64,000 nucleotides of DNA from Oikopleura dioica (GCA_907165135.1 OU015566.1:1304501-1368500), one strand, 5' to 3'; shown: positions 42,333 to 54,030, counted from the stretch's first letter. Notes: generated by a model from the sequence alone, not told the origin. A program made the numbers and translations.

Positions 42333-43564
42333 TTTTCTTCCTTTCTTTCTCTTTTTTTGTGATTATAGTTGAGACAAATGAAATACGAGTGTAGATTTTT
42401 ATTCTTATTATTTTTTCTCGAATCTGCTGAATTGAAGTTATATTAGAGCAGCGCAGAGCGCGAAATTCTAGAATCGCGCATTCTCAGAGGGCGCGCGCGA
42501 GCCCCGCAGCGGTAGTACTTTTGCGAAAGACGCGACGCTTCCTGGAAGAACCATTCAATTTGATACAATTGAAGAAGTTTTGAAAATTTCGAGTCGAAAA
42601 TTTTAGTCGAAATTTTCGATTATTTTAAATAATAATTAGATTTTAAAACAATAATTAAAATAATTAACTATTTAATTATGCAAAAAAATTGTTAAAAAAA
42701 TCATTTATACTGGGGATACCCTTAATAAACGAAACCCAAAAATAATCAGAAATTATGATAATAACTCCTACTTCGTAAAGCTTTCCTCAAAAACTGTAGT
42801 TCATCTCAAACAAGATTCCCGAATGACGTCATTTCTAGGAGCACTTGATTTATACAAGAGTTTTTGAATTTCTAAATCATTCTTTTTTGCACCCAAAATC
42901 CCGTGATTCGTTTTCTTTCACTGTATACTATTGGCGCCGAATCCCAGATTCTCAATTGATCCTTTGTTTGACTCATTCATCCCTATGGGAAGCGCGCGTC
43001 ACTTCCGTGCGCCGATTAAATGCGTCATAAAAGCCTTATCAGTTCCGCGCACCGCTTTGATGTTGCACTGATATTCTCATATATGATGGATCATGATGAT
43101 TCCCAAGGATGACTCATTTCAATCTTTGATAAATCAAGATCAGTCAAAGCATGACTCATCGCGCTCTTACCGCCAACACACCAACAAGATTCTCCAACCA
43201 GATTCTCAACGATGGCGATAACGAGTCACTCAACAACGCCACCTTACTCTGTACCCCCACCATTCACTGACTATATAAAGCCTGTACTTCACTGTCGACA
43301 TATGAGCTTATCAAAGACCTTCAACATCGGTCTAATAAAGCGCTATATAAACAACAATCTCTTTTTATCCTGCAGAAGCCAGCATTATTAGAAAAAGACA
43401 GGGAGTACACAATTATCCACGAGGACTCAGCAGAGTCCAAGTGGACTCAAGCCCTAAGGAGGCTTTATTTCCTTATTATATACCGTCTTCAATACCAAAT
43501 TTGGAAAATTGATGAGAGAGAAAAGAAGGAATTGGAATTCGTGACTTTGAATAATTGACAGAGT
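42333..43564. other. Intergenic, low gene content
   Basis: Contains a GC-rich patch near 42450-42540 with GCGCGCGCGAG. A stretch at about 43080-43440 has repeated GATGACTCA, a TATAAA at 43275 and an AATAAA at 43332, which resembles a solo LTR but lacks a proven pair or duplication. No protein-coding gene supported. Confidence 0.35.
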
Positions 43565-44703
43565 CTCTAAGTGGTGGTATGCGGTCATGTGGGTATTATA
43601 CCCGCGTTCACTGTTCCCCCCGAACGTGGGTATTTATACCCACGTTCACTCTTTCTTCCGAACATGGGTATTCGATACCCACGTTCACACTTACTGGCGA
43701 ACGTGGGTATTTTCCAGGCGTTTTGAGAACAGTTCTGTTCTAGAGCCTCATCTGTTTCGATGAAGGCGGGAAACACACCGATTACCGGACGTACAAAAAG
43801 GTTCATTTTACAGCTCTAACTTGAAAAATTTTGGAGAATCCTTCAAGACCGACTTGAGAACCAGCTTCGGCCGCTGACCGGGCTGTCCTGCACTCTTAAC
43901 GCTGGACTTGTCTTTTTGAGGTTAAAAGTTAGATGAATTTAAAAAACTTTTTGCAGGCAAATTTCTGACCTGGCCAGATTTTGTACCCTTATGAAAGCCC
44001 GCAAAATTTTGAGTCGATTCGACCAAACCGTTTTTGAAATTTTCTAGAGAATGACGTCACAAATGACGTCAGAAGGTCCCAAATACGCAAAACTTTGAGT
44101 CTTATTTTAATTGCCTTCCCGATAGAATTAAGGAGTTTTCTACAGCTCAGATGAAAGCTTATTAAAAATTGAACTAAGGTTCTTGAGGGTTTAAAAAAAA
44201 TTTTGAAAAACTGGGCTCTAGAATTTCGCGAAAAAAAATTTTCAACCAAATAAAAAAATCTTGAAAACCTTAGTTCAGTTTTTCACAAGGATCAATTTGA
44301 GCTGTAAAACACCGAAAAATTCCTTCAAAAAAGCCTCTAAAAACTGACTCAAAGTTTGGCCGAAATCGCCATTTTTGCCAACTTCATACGTCATTTATGA
44401 CGTCATCGTCTGACGGTTTAGGCCCAAATCTAGTCCAGTCAACTCGAAATTTTACGGGCTTTCTGCTAGCTATGAAAATAGGCAAAGTCAGAATTTTGCC
44501 TGCAAAAAGTTTTTTAAATTCATCTTATGTTTCTAGAGCAAGTTATTTTATATACCACCGTTCAAACAAAATTTCATTTATTGAACGTGGGTATTTATAC
44601 CCGCATTCGGACATTTGAGCGAACGTGGGTATTAATACCCTCGTTCGAGAAATCACTGAACGCTGGTATAAATACCCTCATGACCGCTTACAACCCTCTA
44701 AGT
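43565..44703. mobile_element. 1.1-kb fold-back transposon with palindromic terminal repeats
   Basis: 43573-44695 begins GGTGGTATGCGGTCATG and ends CATGACCGCTTACAACC. It is flanked by CTCTAAGT on both sides (43565-43572 and 44696-44703), a perfect 8-bp duplication. Just inside each end lie three or four palindromes of the form GAACGTGGGTATTTATACCC plus complement, spaced by about 10-14 bp. The rest folds as arms of about 500 bp, e.g. TGACGTCACAAATGACGTCA with its diverged mirror near 44390. No transposase ORF is present. Confidence 0.85.
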
Positions 44704-45069
44704 AGCTTCTTGGACGATAAAGAATTCTAGCGGTGGAAAAAAACGTGATTGAAACTGTGAGAAAAATATCGCTGGAATTTCGGCTCGTAATATTACTTTC
44801 TAGCTCGATTTCGTAACAGTTCAATTTTCAGGCTTTTTTATTAAAATTTTTCATTTTCATAGTTTGCTGATTGTTCAATTTTCACTCAAAAATGAGTGTG
44901 AAAATCTGGCCCAATAGAACGCAGGTTTTAGCGATTCGGATTAGTCCTTCAAAACACAAAACATAACCAAATTCGCTAATTTTTAAGCTTCCGTTTCTAA
45001 AATAGAAAAGAGCATTGACCGAGAATCGTTTATTTTCAACAAAGATGAGAAGTGAGAAATAGTCAGTTT
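44704..45069. other. Intergenic, no gene seen
   Basis: About 365 bp between the fold-back element and the SOD 3' end. A/T-rich with no feature that I can support. Confidence 0.4.
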
Positions 45070-46350
45070 TTAATGGTCATCTTTGGTTATTGCGCAACAA
45101 GCAAGACGAGCGCCAGCTGCACCTGTTGAAGCTTTTTGGGTTTAGCAAAGATATATATTCAGAATTTTCAAAATTCAAAGAAAAGAAAAGTTTTTGATTG
45201 ATTTTTCGAACCCTGGCCTGGATCGCGGTCGGGATTTCCATCATCAGGCGCGGCATGGAGGACGATGCCCCGGTCGCCGATGAAAACTGGACTTTCTTCG
45301 TCTAGAGAAAGTATCTTTTTGATGATTTTTTTGCCATATAATACAGAGTTGCAAATTTTGATTAATTTTTCTGAGCTGAGCTGGCCTATTTTGGAGGTCA
45401 TTGAGCTGAGCTGAGCTAAGCTGGTCTTTTTCAGAGGTCATTGAGCGGAGCTGAGCTGAACAGACCATTTTTAGGAGAGTTGAGCTGAGCGGACCATAAT
45501 TAGAGCTGAGCTGATTGAGCTGAGCTGAGCTGTTTTTTTACTATTTTTTGGGAGTAAACTTGTATTAAAATCATTGAGCTGAGCTGAGCTGAGCTAAGCG
45601 ATAATTGTCTGAGCTGAGCTGAGCAGAATAGATCATGTTCAAAAAAAATTGAGCTGAGCTGAGCTGAGTGAAAGCTGTCTGAGCTGAGCTGAGCAGATCA
45701 GATCATTTTCCAAAATTACTGAGCTGAGCTGAGCTAAGCCACTGTTCAACTCACTCAGCCAGCTCAGCTCACTCAGCTCAGCGAATTTGCAACTCTGATA
45801 TAATATAATATAATTTTTGTTCAACCAAGAACAAGATGGTCATTTCTAGGGCTATTTCTAGAGCACGAATCTAAAAATAATGTCTGCACGGCTTGAACCA
45901 TTTCCTGATCAAAAATATCAATCGTCGCTGCGCCAGCATCAACCAAAATGTTTCCAAGGTCTCCAGCATGTCTAAAAATAAACTGATCCGGATTTTTTCC
46001 GACTACAAATAATGTACCGATCTGGGAGCGCGGCTATTGGAGGCCCATGAATTTGATCGGGATTGGAAGCAAAGTGGCCACCCGTAGCGGCGCATTTGTC
46101 AGATGGATCGCTAGACGAATGGACGTGGAAACCGTGGTCTCCGTCGACAAAAGCAGGGTCAGAGGAGAAAATCGTTCCGTTGATATGAACTCCTCGGAGA
46201 CCATCAATCATGGTTTCTTGCAAATGAATCGTTCCGTTTACTTGAACTTGGCCAGGAACAAAATCGCAGCGGTATCTTGACAAAGCTGGAAAAGCTCCGT
46301 CATCTATAATTTTAGTGAGGCACGTGGCTTTGAAGAAATAAAACAAGGTC
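45070..46350 (-). CDS. Extracellular Cu/Zn superoxide dismutase
   Basis: The enzyme converts superoxide to hydrogen peroxide and oxygen. Metal ligands are visible: HGFHVHSSSDPSDKC, TGGHFASNPDQIHGPP and DRHAGDLGNILVDAG give five of the usual histidines and the aspartate; GIVLHAAPDD gives the last Cu histidine. The end GAAGARLACCAITKDDH matches the GNAGxRxACGVI ending with its active-site Arg and disulfide Cys. Intron positions: about 46005-45960, a large one holding the hAT MITE at 45344-45797, and 45206-45110. The stretch between DIFDQEM and SLDEESPVF is longer than usual and its splice sites are unsure. The 5' exon ATCLTKIIDDGAFPALSRYR lacks a start, so upstream exons exist; Cys-rich exons beyond the LTR element are candidates. 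Confidence 0.85.
45336..45805. mobile_element. hAT-type MITE filled with GAGCT pentamers (copy 2)
   Basis: 45344-45797 has CAGAGTTGCAAATT at the left and AATTTGCAACTCTG at the right, with a perfect 8-bp duplication ATATAATA (45336-45343, 45798-45805). The interior is GAGCT/CTGAG pentamers with spacers, as in the copy at 36682. It lies in an intron of the SOD gene. Confidence 0.9.
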
Positions 46351-46485
46351 AATTTGAAAATTTGTTTTGAGACAGAAATCCTCGACAGAATTTGTGTTTA
46401 TTCTGGCAAGGCTAAAAAACGAAGAATTAATGATCTTGTCATGCAAAAAATGACGTTCCCTGACAACTGTCAATCAAGGACTTCT

Positions 46486-46879
46486 TGTAGTGGTTTTCCT
46501 ACTGTTTTCGCTTCGAAATATGGGATTCTAGCGCGCGTGGTCGACGTAATTATGCTCAGTGAGCCGTGACGCGCCCAACGCCAAGGCTTTCACTCCATCA
46601 TACCTTGACAGCTCGCCCCTCTCTATTCCAGCGTTGGCGATATGGCCAACGCCGAGTTCATACGACCAAGTCTAAGTCCGTGCCACCGATGGGTGGTGTC
46701 CTACACTATAAAAACGACTGAACCTCTATAATTTTATCATTCTTTTCCCTGACTTCACAGGTATAACATAAAATATAATATATATATTTTACTATTTTCT
46801 GCTCACACCTATCAGGGTTAATAAACATATTCGAGATTGATTCCCGTGTTCCAATTACTTTCAGTATAAAACCACCATA
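46486..46879. repeat. 5' LTR
   Basis: Starts TGTAGTGGTTTTCC. It includes ACTATAAAAACG as a probable TATA box near 46705 and TTAATAAACATATT as a probable poly(A) signal near 46820. It matches the right LTR without a visible difference. Confidence 0.9.
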
Positions 46880-48631
46880 TATTTTGGTGACTGAATTAAT
46901 CGGTACGCCCAACAAGAGAGATATAAAAAAGATACAAGAGATAAAACATCCGTAAATTTATCAATGACGATCCGTGAATACATACTTATTTATCATTTTT
47001 TATTCGATAAAACGGGCATTGTTTTGAATCCTTAGGCAATTTTACCCGATTTTCTCGATTAGTATGATAATAAGTTTTACTTCCGGAATAAAGTTGATAT
47101 TTTTTTAATTCGAAAAACGGAATCTCATTGCTCTCAAATCCGAAAATCGAAAAAAAATCACCTCAACCGGAAATCAAACTGATGATCAAATCCCTGAAAA
47201 CGACAACTTAAAATCAATGTGTTCTTCATGATAATTACCAATCAAATGATCGCTTATCTCAGAAGAAATCATCAAGGTCGTCATGTTCCAAATCCTGAAA
47301 GAAGAAATTCAAAGTTCCTTGATTTTAATTATCATTCCGGGAAGACTTTAGATTTGAATTCACATAGAAACTCATTCCAAAGAGGTGCCGAAATTCGTGT
47401 ACGGTTCTGCTATGCAAATGAACCTCGGCCCATGGAACTGGTCAAACGGGAAATAATATTGCTCAATCTTCGAAATATTTCTCAGCGTGCTACAGAATGA
47501 TCTATTCTCATTAACAGAATATAATAGGCGCTAATGATCAATCAAGAGTTTAAAGCTCAAAACATTCACAGCTCTGCTCGAAGCTCGAAAAATCGTCTTT
47601 ATTGCATCTAATGATATAAAAAGAAGATATCAAAAATTATGAGACGAAGAATTAACCAAGAAATGATGAAGAAAAATGACGGACATTTCATCACAAGCGC
47701 AATACAAATTTGGTTTAAAACAATCTTGCTTAATGGACTCCGATATGCTGCTCATCAATTTTGGTTGCAGTAGAACAAGCATCCGCTCAGATGTTCCCGC
47801 TCTTCTACTTGCACCTCTTATCAAGAACCGTCAAATGTGCCACAAAAGTGTGCAAATTTCGACTCACTCATTGAGGCCACACTTCAATCTTCATCACCAA
47901 AGTAAAGCTGAACCTGCTCGTCGTTCAGAACCTCACATGTCCAATAATGTTAACGATCCCTGCTCATCAGATGTAATCAGAACGGAAAAATTGAGACTCT
48001 GGTAGAAATTATTATCTTACGTATTAACGGAAAGATGATCTATGCTCCAAAAAATGCCTTTCCAAATCTAAGATCTTTAGCTCTTTAAATAGGCAAATTA
48101 ATAAGAGTTGATTTATAAGTGGATCAGAAAGAAGGCTATCTCAGCTCTAAGAAGCTCTTAGATAGAAACTGGACATACAAATTATGGCTACTGCTCGCAA
48201 TGCCTGTCTACTCACGAGAAGTTTTTAACTCAAATATCACAAGCTATCTTTTCTCGTGATCAACTTGTTCTCCAATAATTGCACGTTGACGATTGAAAAC
48301 GATACTTGCACATTGCTCACGCTAGAAATCATTAGCCAGTGCAACTGCTCAGAAGGTTTTTCGTCAATCATGGAAAGAGTCAGAACGATCACCTGCTCGT
48401 GTGATATACGCGTCTGATTACACCGCTCAAAGAACTTCGTCGCTCGCTCATAAGGACAGAATATTCGCTCAATTACCCTTAGAAAATGTCTTCATATATC
48501 AAGTCGATTATGCACAAACTGATTGCAATTAAATATCCATTCACGAAGAAAAATATCGGCGTCATATCAGTCTGATTCGACCGCTCAAACGAAAGACTGC
48601 CTTAAGAACAGAATTTATCAAGGAAGATGAC

Positions 48632-49081
48632 GTGGCCGAATCACAAGGGAAAGTCCTAAAAGACGAAGTTAAGAACAAGTCTAAAGTTAACTCTCATAAA
48701 GATCAACCGCTCCTTGTTGATAGAGATGAGATCATTCCTGCTCAGAAGAATGAAAAGTCAAAAATTAGCTCTCATAAAGATCAACTGCTCCTTGTTGATA
48801 GAGATGAGATCATTCCTGCTCAGAAGAATGAAAAGTCAAAAATTAGCTCTCATAAAGATCAACCGCTCCTTTTTGATAGAGATGAGATCATTCCTGCTCA
48901 GAAGAAAAGAAATTCAAAAATTAGCTCTCATAAAGATCAATCGCTCCTTGTTGATAGAGATAAGATCATTCCTGCTCAGAAGAATGAAAAGATGTTAACG
49001 AGTCATAAAGATCATAAAGAGCCAAGTGATAGAGATGACTCAGCTCACGACAACAATTGGAAAGATCGTCTCCGCTCATGA
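48632..49081 (+). CDS. Tandem-repeat ORF inside the LTR element
   Basis: A 149-codon frame in which a 26-residue unit (SHKDQPLLVDRDEIIPAQKN plus EKSKIS) repeats about four times, following a 78-bp DNA period from 48692. The start is ATG or an upstream codon; no known domain. It may be part of a gag-like or accessory protein, or only repeat expansion in frame. Confidence 0.3.
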   Translation: MAESQGKVLKDEVKNKSKVNSHKDQPLLVDRDEIIPAQKNEKSKISSHKDQLLLVDRDEIIPAQKNEKSKISSHKDQPLLFDRDEIIPAQKKRNSKISSHKDQSLLVDRDKIIPAQKNEKMLTSHKDHKEPSDRDDSAHDNNWKDRLRS

Positions 49082-50397
49082 CGATAGTGTTGTCCTGTGA
49101 TAAGCTGCTCGACTAATCCTTATAATGGTCTAGAAGTTTCGCTCATAACTCGACCTGTTCACAGATAGCTGCTCGACTATCTCGCTCTCAAATCGTCACA
49201 TTTTCACGACGTGGTGGTGCTCAGATATGCGTTCCCATTATCTAGCCACCGTTCACTCATATTTGGATTGCTCGCTCACTCTGTAGTCTAAAGACCTGCT
49301 CTCACGACATGCATGTCAAAGGTTTAATTGGTTCCTCACAACTTCGGCGGTTCAATGCACAACTGGAAATTGGCTCACTAGAATATTAACTCCCCCGATC
49401 AAGCTCAAATGGGAATCCAGCTTACTGGTAATGCTCAACCAGACCGTTATTACGAAGTTTACATGCAGGCCTCTGTGGATTTTTGTTCTCATGACCCAGC
49501 TAATGTACTTATTAATTGGCCACACGATAAGTACCTCTTTTCTGAACTTTGGTCCAGCCTTCTGCAGATGTTTGGCAATGGGTGCAGTTGCCAAAATCAC
49601 ACACAGAAAGTCCATTTATGAATAATTAGGCATCTAACTCACAGGTTCCGCTCAAAGCTTTGCTCAATAGCTTTACATATTCTTAAGAATAGGGTTATTA
49701 CTCTTTATCAATTCTAATTCACGCCCTTCTCGTAGGCCATATAAATCCCTATTACAATACTTTCACGAAGTTAACCTTGCTCAAGTAACCTATCGTTCTG
49801 TTCGCAGCAATTTTGCTCTATTGCTCTACTATTTTAATCACATGCCTAAAAGTTTATTGGAAGCAATATCGCTCACTTGCTTCAAAGTTTATCACAAGAG
49901 AGTATTTGTTATTCATATTTGCTTAAATATTCTAATCACAAGCAAATTATTCACAATCTCACAGCTCTGTTCACAGCTTTATATCACTCATAATGTAACA
50001 CTCTCTTCTTGTTGGAACTCGCTCTTAGTTCTATATATAGTCTGTTAAGTTCTACTAGATTACTGGTCCGATAACAGGTACAAATTAACGATCACCTGCT
50101 CGTGATGATCAAATGCTCAATAATTGGCGCTCATTAACGATCTCCTGCTCGTGAAGATCATCCGCTCAAAAATAAAAAGGGGAAAGAAGTAAACAGAAAA
50201 ATACCCATCACAATAGGCCCGATTCACGACTTTGACTACTTATCACTGGTCACAAATGTTCACAAGAAAAGACATCGGAATGACCTCACAACGTCCGGAA
50301 GAAACACTCGATGGCGCATTCTAGCCTTAAAAAAAATGGTTCTGAACGGAGTACTGGTTGGTCCAATACTCATTTTTAAAAGAGAAAAAAATCGAAA

Positions 50398-50994
50398 ATG
50401 ACCTCTCTTCAAAATGATTTCTTCGTGCTCAACGACGCTCCTCCAAAGCGGCTCATTCAACGCTTTATCATTCCTGCTCTCTTTGATGTCACCATTCCAA
50501 TCCACTTCTTACCGAACTCAATTTCAAAAGAAAACTTGCAATCGCTGCTCGACTTTTTGCAAGAATTGAAAAACGAAGCTAAGTCCCTTAAAGATCACTT
50601 TCACTTTGATATCAACCACCTCCAGGAATTGCTTTTTGAAAATCATGACAGTTTGCTCAACTGGATAAGTGAGACAGCAATTCTCTATCAGCTTTTGGTC
50701 GATAAAAACACTCGCATCGAATTGATGAGACAATTTCAAACAATCTATGAAAAACGATATTACACCTCAAGGATCGCTTTCAAATTTCTAGAAGCCGATT
50801 CAAAATCGTTTTCCGACCAGCTCGAATACGCGAGAACTCACATCAAAATTTTCACAAATGATCTTGCTCACAAATACTCGACTTACCGAATCAATCATGC
50901 AGAAACTTCACATTCGGAATCTCTTCAAGTCGTAAACTCCATCCAGCACGACTCTCTACCAGAAAATGTTTTCGACTTCATCGAAAATCACTAA
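50398..50994 (+). CDS. 198-residue ORF of unknown function inside the LTR element
   Basis: The longest intact frame of the element starts MTSLQNDFFVLNDAPPKRL at an ATG and ends ENVFDFIENH. It is mainly alpha-helical in appearance, with SLLDFLQELKNEAKSLKDHF and SFSDQLEYARTHIK. There is no zinc knuckle, protease DTG or reverse-transcriptase YxDD. Gag-like capsid is one option, a captured host ORF another. Confidence 0.4.
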   Translation: MTSLQNDFFVLNDAPPKRLIQRFIIPALFDVTIPIHFLPNSISKENLQSLLDFLQELKNEAKSLKDHFHFDINHLQELLFENHDSLLNWISETAILYQLLVDKNTRIELMRQFQTIYEKRYYTSRIAFKFLEADSKSFSDQLEYARTHIKIFTNDLAHKYSTYRINHAETSHSESLQVVNSIQHDSLPENVFDFIENH

Positions 50995-51044
50995 ATTTCT
51001 ACGCTCAACGGACGCTTCGCTTCAAAAATAAAAAGGGGAAAATA

Positions 51045-51438
51045 TGTAGTGGTTTTCCTACTGTTTTCGCTTCGAAATATGGGATTCTAGCGCGCGTGGT
51101 CGACGTAATTATGCTCAGTGAGCCGTGACGCGCCCAACGCCAAGGCTTTCACTCCATCATACCTTGACAGCTCGCCCCTCTCTATTCCAGCGTTGGCGAT
51201 ATGGCCAACGCCGAGTTCATACGACCAAGTCTAAGTCCGTGCCACCGATGGGTGGTGTCCTACACTATAAAAACGACTGAACCTCTATAATTTTATCATT
51301 CTTTTCCCTGACTTCACAGGTATAACATAAAATATAATATATATATTTTACTATTTTCTGCTCACACCTATCAGGGTTAATAAACATATTCGAGATTGAT
51401 TCCCGTGTTCCAATTACTTTCAGTATAAAACCACCATA
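51045..51438. repeat. 3' LTR
   Basis: Matches the 5' LTR over its full length by eye, preceded by the polypurine tract at 51024-51044 and followed by the TTCT duplication. Confidence 0.9.
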
Positions 51439-51442
51439 TTCT

Positions 51443-52108
51443 GTCCTTGTTGAGAGCTTAGTAATTTTAGTAAGAAACTTACTTGGTAGGCAAAGATTTC
51501 GATATGAATCTGGATCTTCAAAAACGCCAGTGCTAGGATCAAAACCAATCAATTTTCCTAACTACATGAATTGACCAACCTCGGATCGCACGATGCTGCC
51601 TGTTTATGGCGTTTTCCATCAGAGCATTTTACGTCGTAAACTATTGACTGATCAACCACCTTTTTCGTTTTCAGAAAACCGCCAGGGATCTATTATTTTG
51701 ACGCTTGTACAATGTAAATGATTGAAATCCAGATTTTACCATTTTGCTTTCAGATTTTCTATCGCATTTGTTTTCAACGCAAAATGGTGTTTTGTCCTCC
51801 TCGTCACGTGGTGGTGAAATTTCGTATCTAAGAAATTTTTCCTCTTCAATCTTCTGTTTTAACCGTTCTTACTTGTTGATCTTGACCTCTCCATTTTTCT
51901 TGCACTTGGCCGTCGCGAAGTATTTGTTGAAAAGCTTTACTCTGCCTTCGCCACAAAGAAATTTGCACCGAATTTTCTTTCCTTTCTGCTTGCAAATCCA
52001 GCCATCTCCACTCTCCGTCGATCCGAATTCGTCAAAATATGAGTCCAACGAACACTTTGGCTTTTGACCCTCAATACCTTCAATCAATTTATTAATTCTA
52101 GAGCTGAT
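51443..52108 (-). CDS. Cys-rich secreted-type exons, possibly the 5' part of the SOD gene
   Basis: Four exons join with 39-50 nt introns. They encode CKFLCGEGRVKLFNKYFATA after GDGWICKQKGKK, then TPFCVENKCDRKSES, VVDQSIVYDVKCSDGKRHKQ with ASCDP, and STGVFEDPDSYRNLCLP. The last donor (GTAAGTTTC, about 51480) is followed by an acceptor CAACAAG and an exon that is cut by the LTR element three bases later. On the other side, the strand, direction and open Cys-containing sequence lead toward the SOD exons. One gene of Cys-rich modules plus SOD is therefore possible, but two genes cannot be excluded. The start exon is not identified. Confidence 0.45.
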
Positions 52109-52675
52109 AATTTATTATTATAATACGAAGTATATTTTTCGGCATATTTTCTACCCAAAATAATTGGTAAAAAACTCGAGATTTTCATGATTTCGTATCT
52201 CTTGTGACTTGAAATGAACCCCAAACGACCTCTTTCTCGGCAGTTTACGATCATCAGCGGTCATTGTTTAGCTTAAAAGCTTTGTCATAAAAATCATCAT
52301 AATGAAATTTTATTGGGTTAACCAATGTTTATGATGTGGCTCTTCTGCAGACTCAAGTATGGTTGAAATCATGGGAGATTTTGGCGAGAATTTTTATATA
52401 ACTTTTGTTTCAATTTTTGTTCTTTGCAAACTTTTCCGCGAAAGTGCCTTGTCAGTCAAATGCGGGCCGCGATCGGAAACATTAGAAACGCAAGTGGCAT
52501 TCATCTTTGTTGTTGTTTCATAATCAATCTGACCAAAAGTGCTTAGTGATGGGAACCTCGCTAGAAAATCGGCGGTTTCGTGACCTTTTCCGTTTTTCTA
52601 TTTAACCCTCTTTTGCATCAGAAAAGACATCTCACTCAGAGACTCTCGAGGAAAAATAACTACTCCTACAAAAAG
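52109..52675. promoter_or_regulatory. Divergent intergenic region
   Basis: 570 bp between Cys-rich minus-strand exons and the Thr-rich protein gene. It should contain the promoter of the latter and the missing 5' exon(s) of the former. No repeat recognised. Confidence 0.3.
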
Positions 52676-54030
52676 ATGAAATTGTCAAATACTCTTTTTG
52701 CAGTCGCTCTTGCACAGTATGATTACGACGGATTTGACTATTTAGCGACTTCAACCGGAGATGTTCAAACAACTCCAATTTCAATCGACCCTAATGTAAG
52801 TTTTTTTCTGATATTTTTCTGATATTAAAGAGACGAGTTAGCTAGAATCGATTTTATCGCCGGAAATTGCCAAGAAAACTTGAAAATAGCGCTCAAATCG
52901 CTGATTTACGGCTTCTTTTTAGTCATTGAGCGCGCTCAATTTCGACCTGAGTGAAGACCTAGGCCCCGAATCATCCGAAATCCTCTCCGTTCTCGCATCC
53001 ATCTCCGGAAACGACGCTCCTCAAGGTCCGAGAGGAGGATCACTCGGTCGATCCCAAGGATTTGATCCTCGGCGAGTTCCACCAGGGTTCAACATTTATG
53101 ACTACGTCGTCAATGGACAGCTTGATGTCCAGGCATTTCGAGCTGGTCTTTTGGCGGCGATTCAAGCTCAGAGAGAAGCAGAATTGGCTGAAGAAACAAC
53201 CACTACTGGCACCACAACTACCACTTCAACAACAACTACAACAACAACATCGACAACATCGACAACGACGACGACAACTACTCGAAGCACTACAACTCCT
53301 CCTCCATCGCTTTCCTTCGAAGATCTCCTCAGCCAAGTCGATCTTTCCAACAGCCAAGCCGGCAGTCTACCAGACGCCTTCAATTTCGAGGACGACGCAG
53401 CTGCAGAAAAAGCCTTCGGAAATCGACCAAATATTCTCCCTGAAGCGGCTGAGAAAAACTTCGTCGTTCAAATTCCTCAAACTTACTGCCCAAAATGCGA
53501 TGGCGTCGACTACGCGTCTTGCAGCGCTAGTACTTACGAAGCTTGCAATAATGCTCAGAGGTTCGATAATATAATCAATCTTCGTATTATGAAAATTCTA
53601 GCGCTTGTTTGGTCCAATATCGATATGTAAACGGCGCTCCACTCTACTGGTCCGGCTGCAAGTCTGAACAACCCTGCATTACTCAACAAGACGAAAACTT
53701 CCTCGGCGGCGCTAAAATTCGTAAGCTCTCTTTATCCCATTCTCTTCATAATTTTTTTGAAAGATGACAAATGCAAATCCAATCGATTTCCCTCTCGCTG
53801 GCTGAACGGAGCAGAATGTGCTTTTTGCCTACCAGCTGGTGATCCACTCAGCAACGACTATTTCCAAAGCGGCGGAAATGTTTATAAAACAGCAGTTATC
53901 AGGCTAGGGTTTTACTTTCCTCAGTACAATCCGTCGTTATACAAATTGAAAACCATAAATAAGCGCCGTCCTTTCTGATCCTGAACAATATTTGGACCCC
54001 GCTGCAGGAAGCTATCTCTTCAATCTCTAA
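52676..54030 (+). CDS. Secreted Thr-rich (mucin-like) protein with C-terminal Cys domain
   Basis: MKLSNTLFAVALAQYDYDGF gives a signal peptide. A hydrophilic region (FDPRRVPPGFNIYDY) leads to a run of Thr/Ser residues (53195-53300) likely to be O-glycosylated. The C-terminal region has cysteines in a Ly6-like or house-protein-like spacing: TYCPKCDGVDYASC, SACLVQYRY, SGCKSEQPC, HDKCKSNRFPSRW, AECAFCLPAG. It ends PAAGSYLFNL. Two introns are usual; the last (about 53909-53969) starts GC (AG|GCTAGGG) and ends ATAAG. A role in mucus or house matrix is plausible given the architecture but unproven. Confidence 0.65.

Larger units (their letters stand above)
46482..51442. mobile_element. Young non-autonomous LTR element
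   Basis: Two 394-bp LTRs (46486-46879 and 51045-51438) appear identical by eye and run TGTAGTGGTTTT to AAAACCACCATA. TTCT flanks both sides (46482-46485 and 51439-51442). A TTTTGGTGACTG after the left LTR could be a primer site and AAAAAGGGGAAAATA before the right LTR is a polypurine tract. The 4.2-kb interior shows no reverse transcriptase, integrase or protease; it has a 78-bp tandem repeat and one 198-codon ORF. Confidence 0.9.

Noticed and set aside
43056-43440. Possible solo LTR with TATA box and poly(A) signal
   Set aside because: No second copy in the window and no target duplication could be found, so it is mentioned only in the intergenic note.
43573-43725. CRISPR-like array of regularly spaced palindromes
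   Set aside because: The setting is a eukaryotic transposon terminus with inverted partner at the other end; spacers are short, uneven and part of the element.
53168-53383. Valine-rich minus-strand ORF
   Set aside because: It is the antisense of the Thr codons of the mucin-like region.
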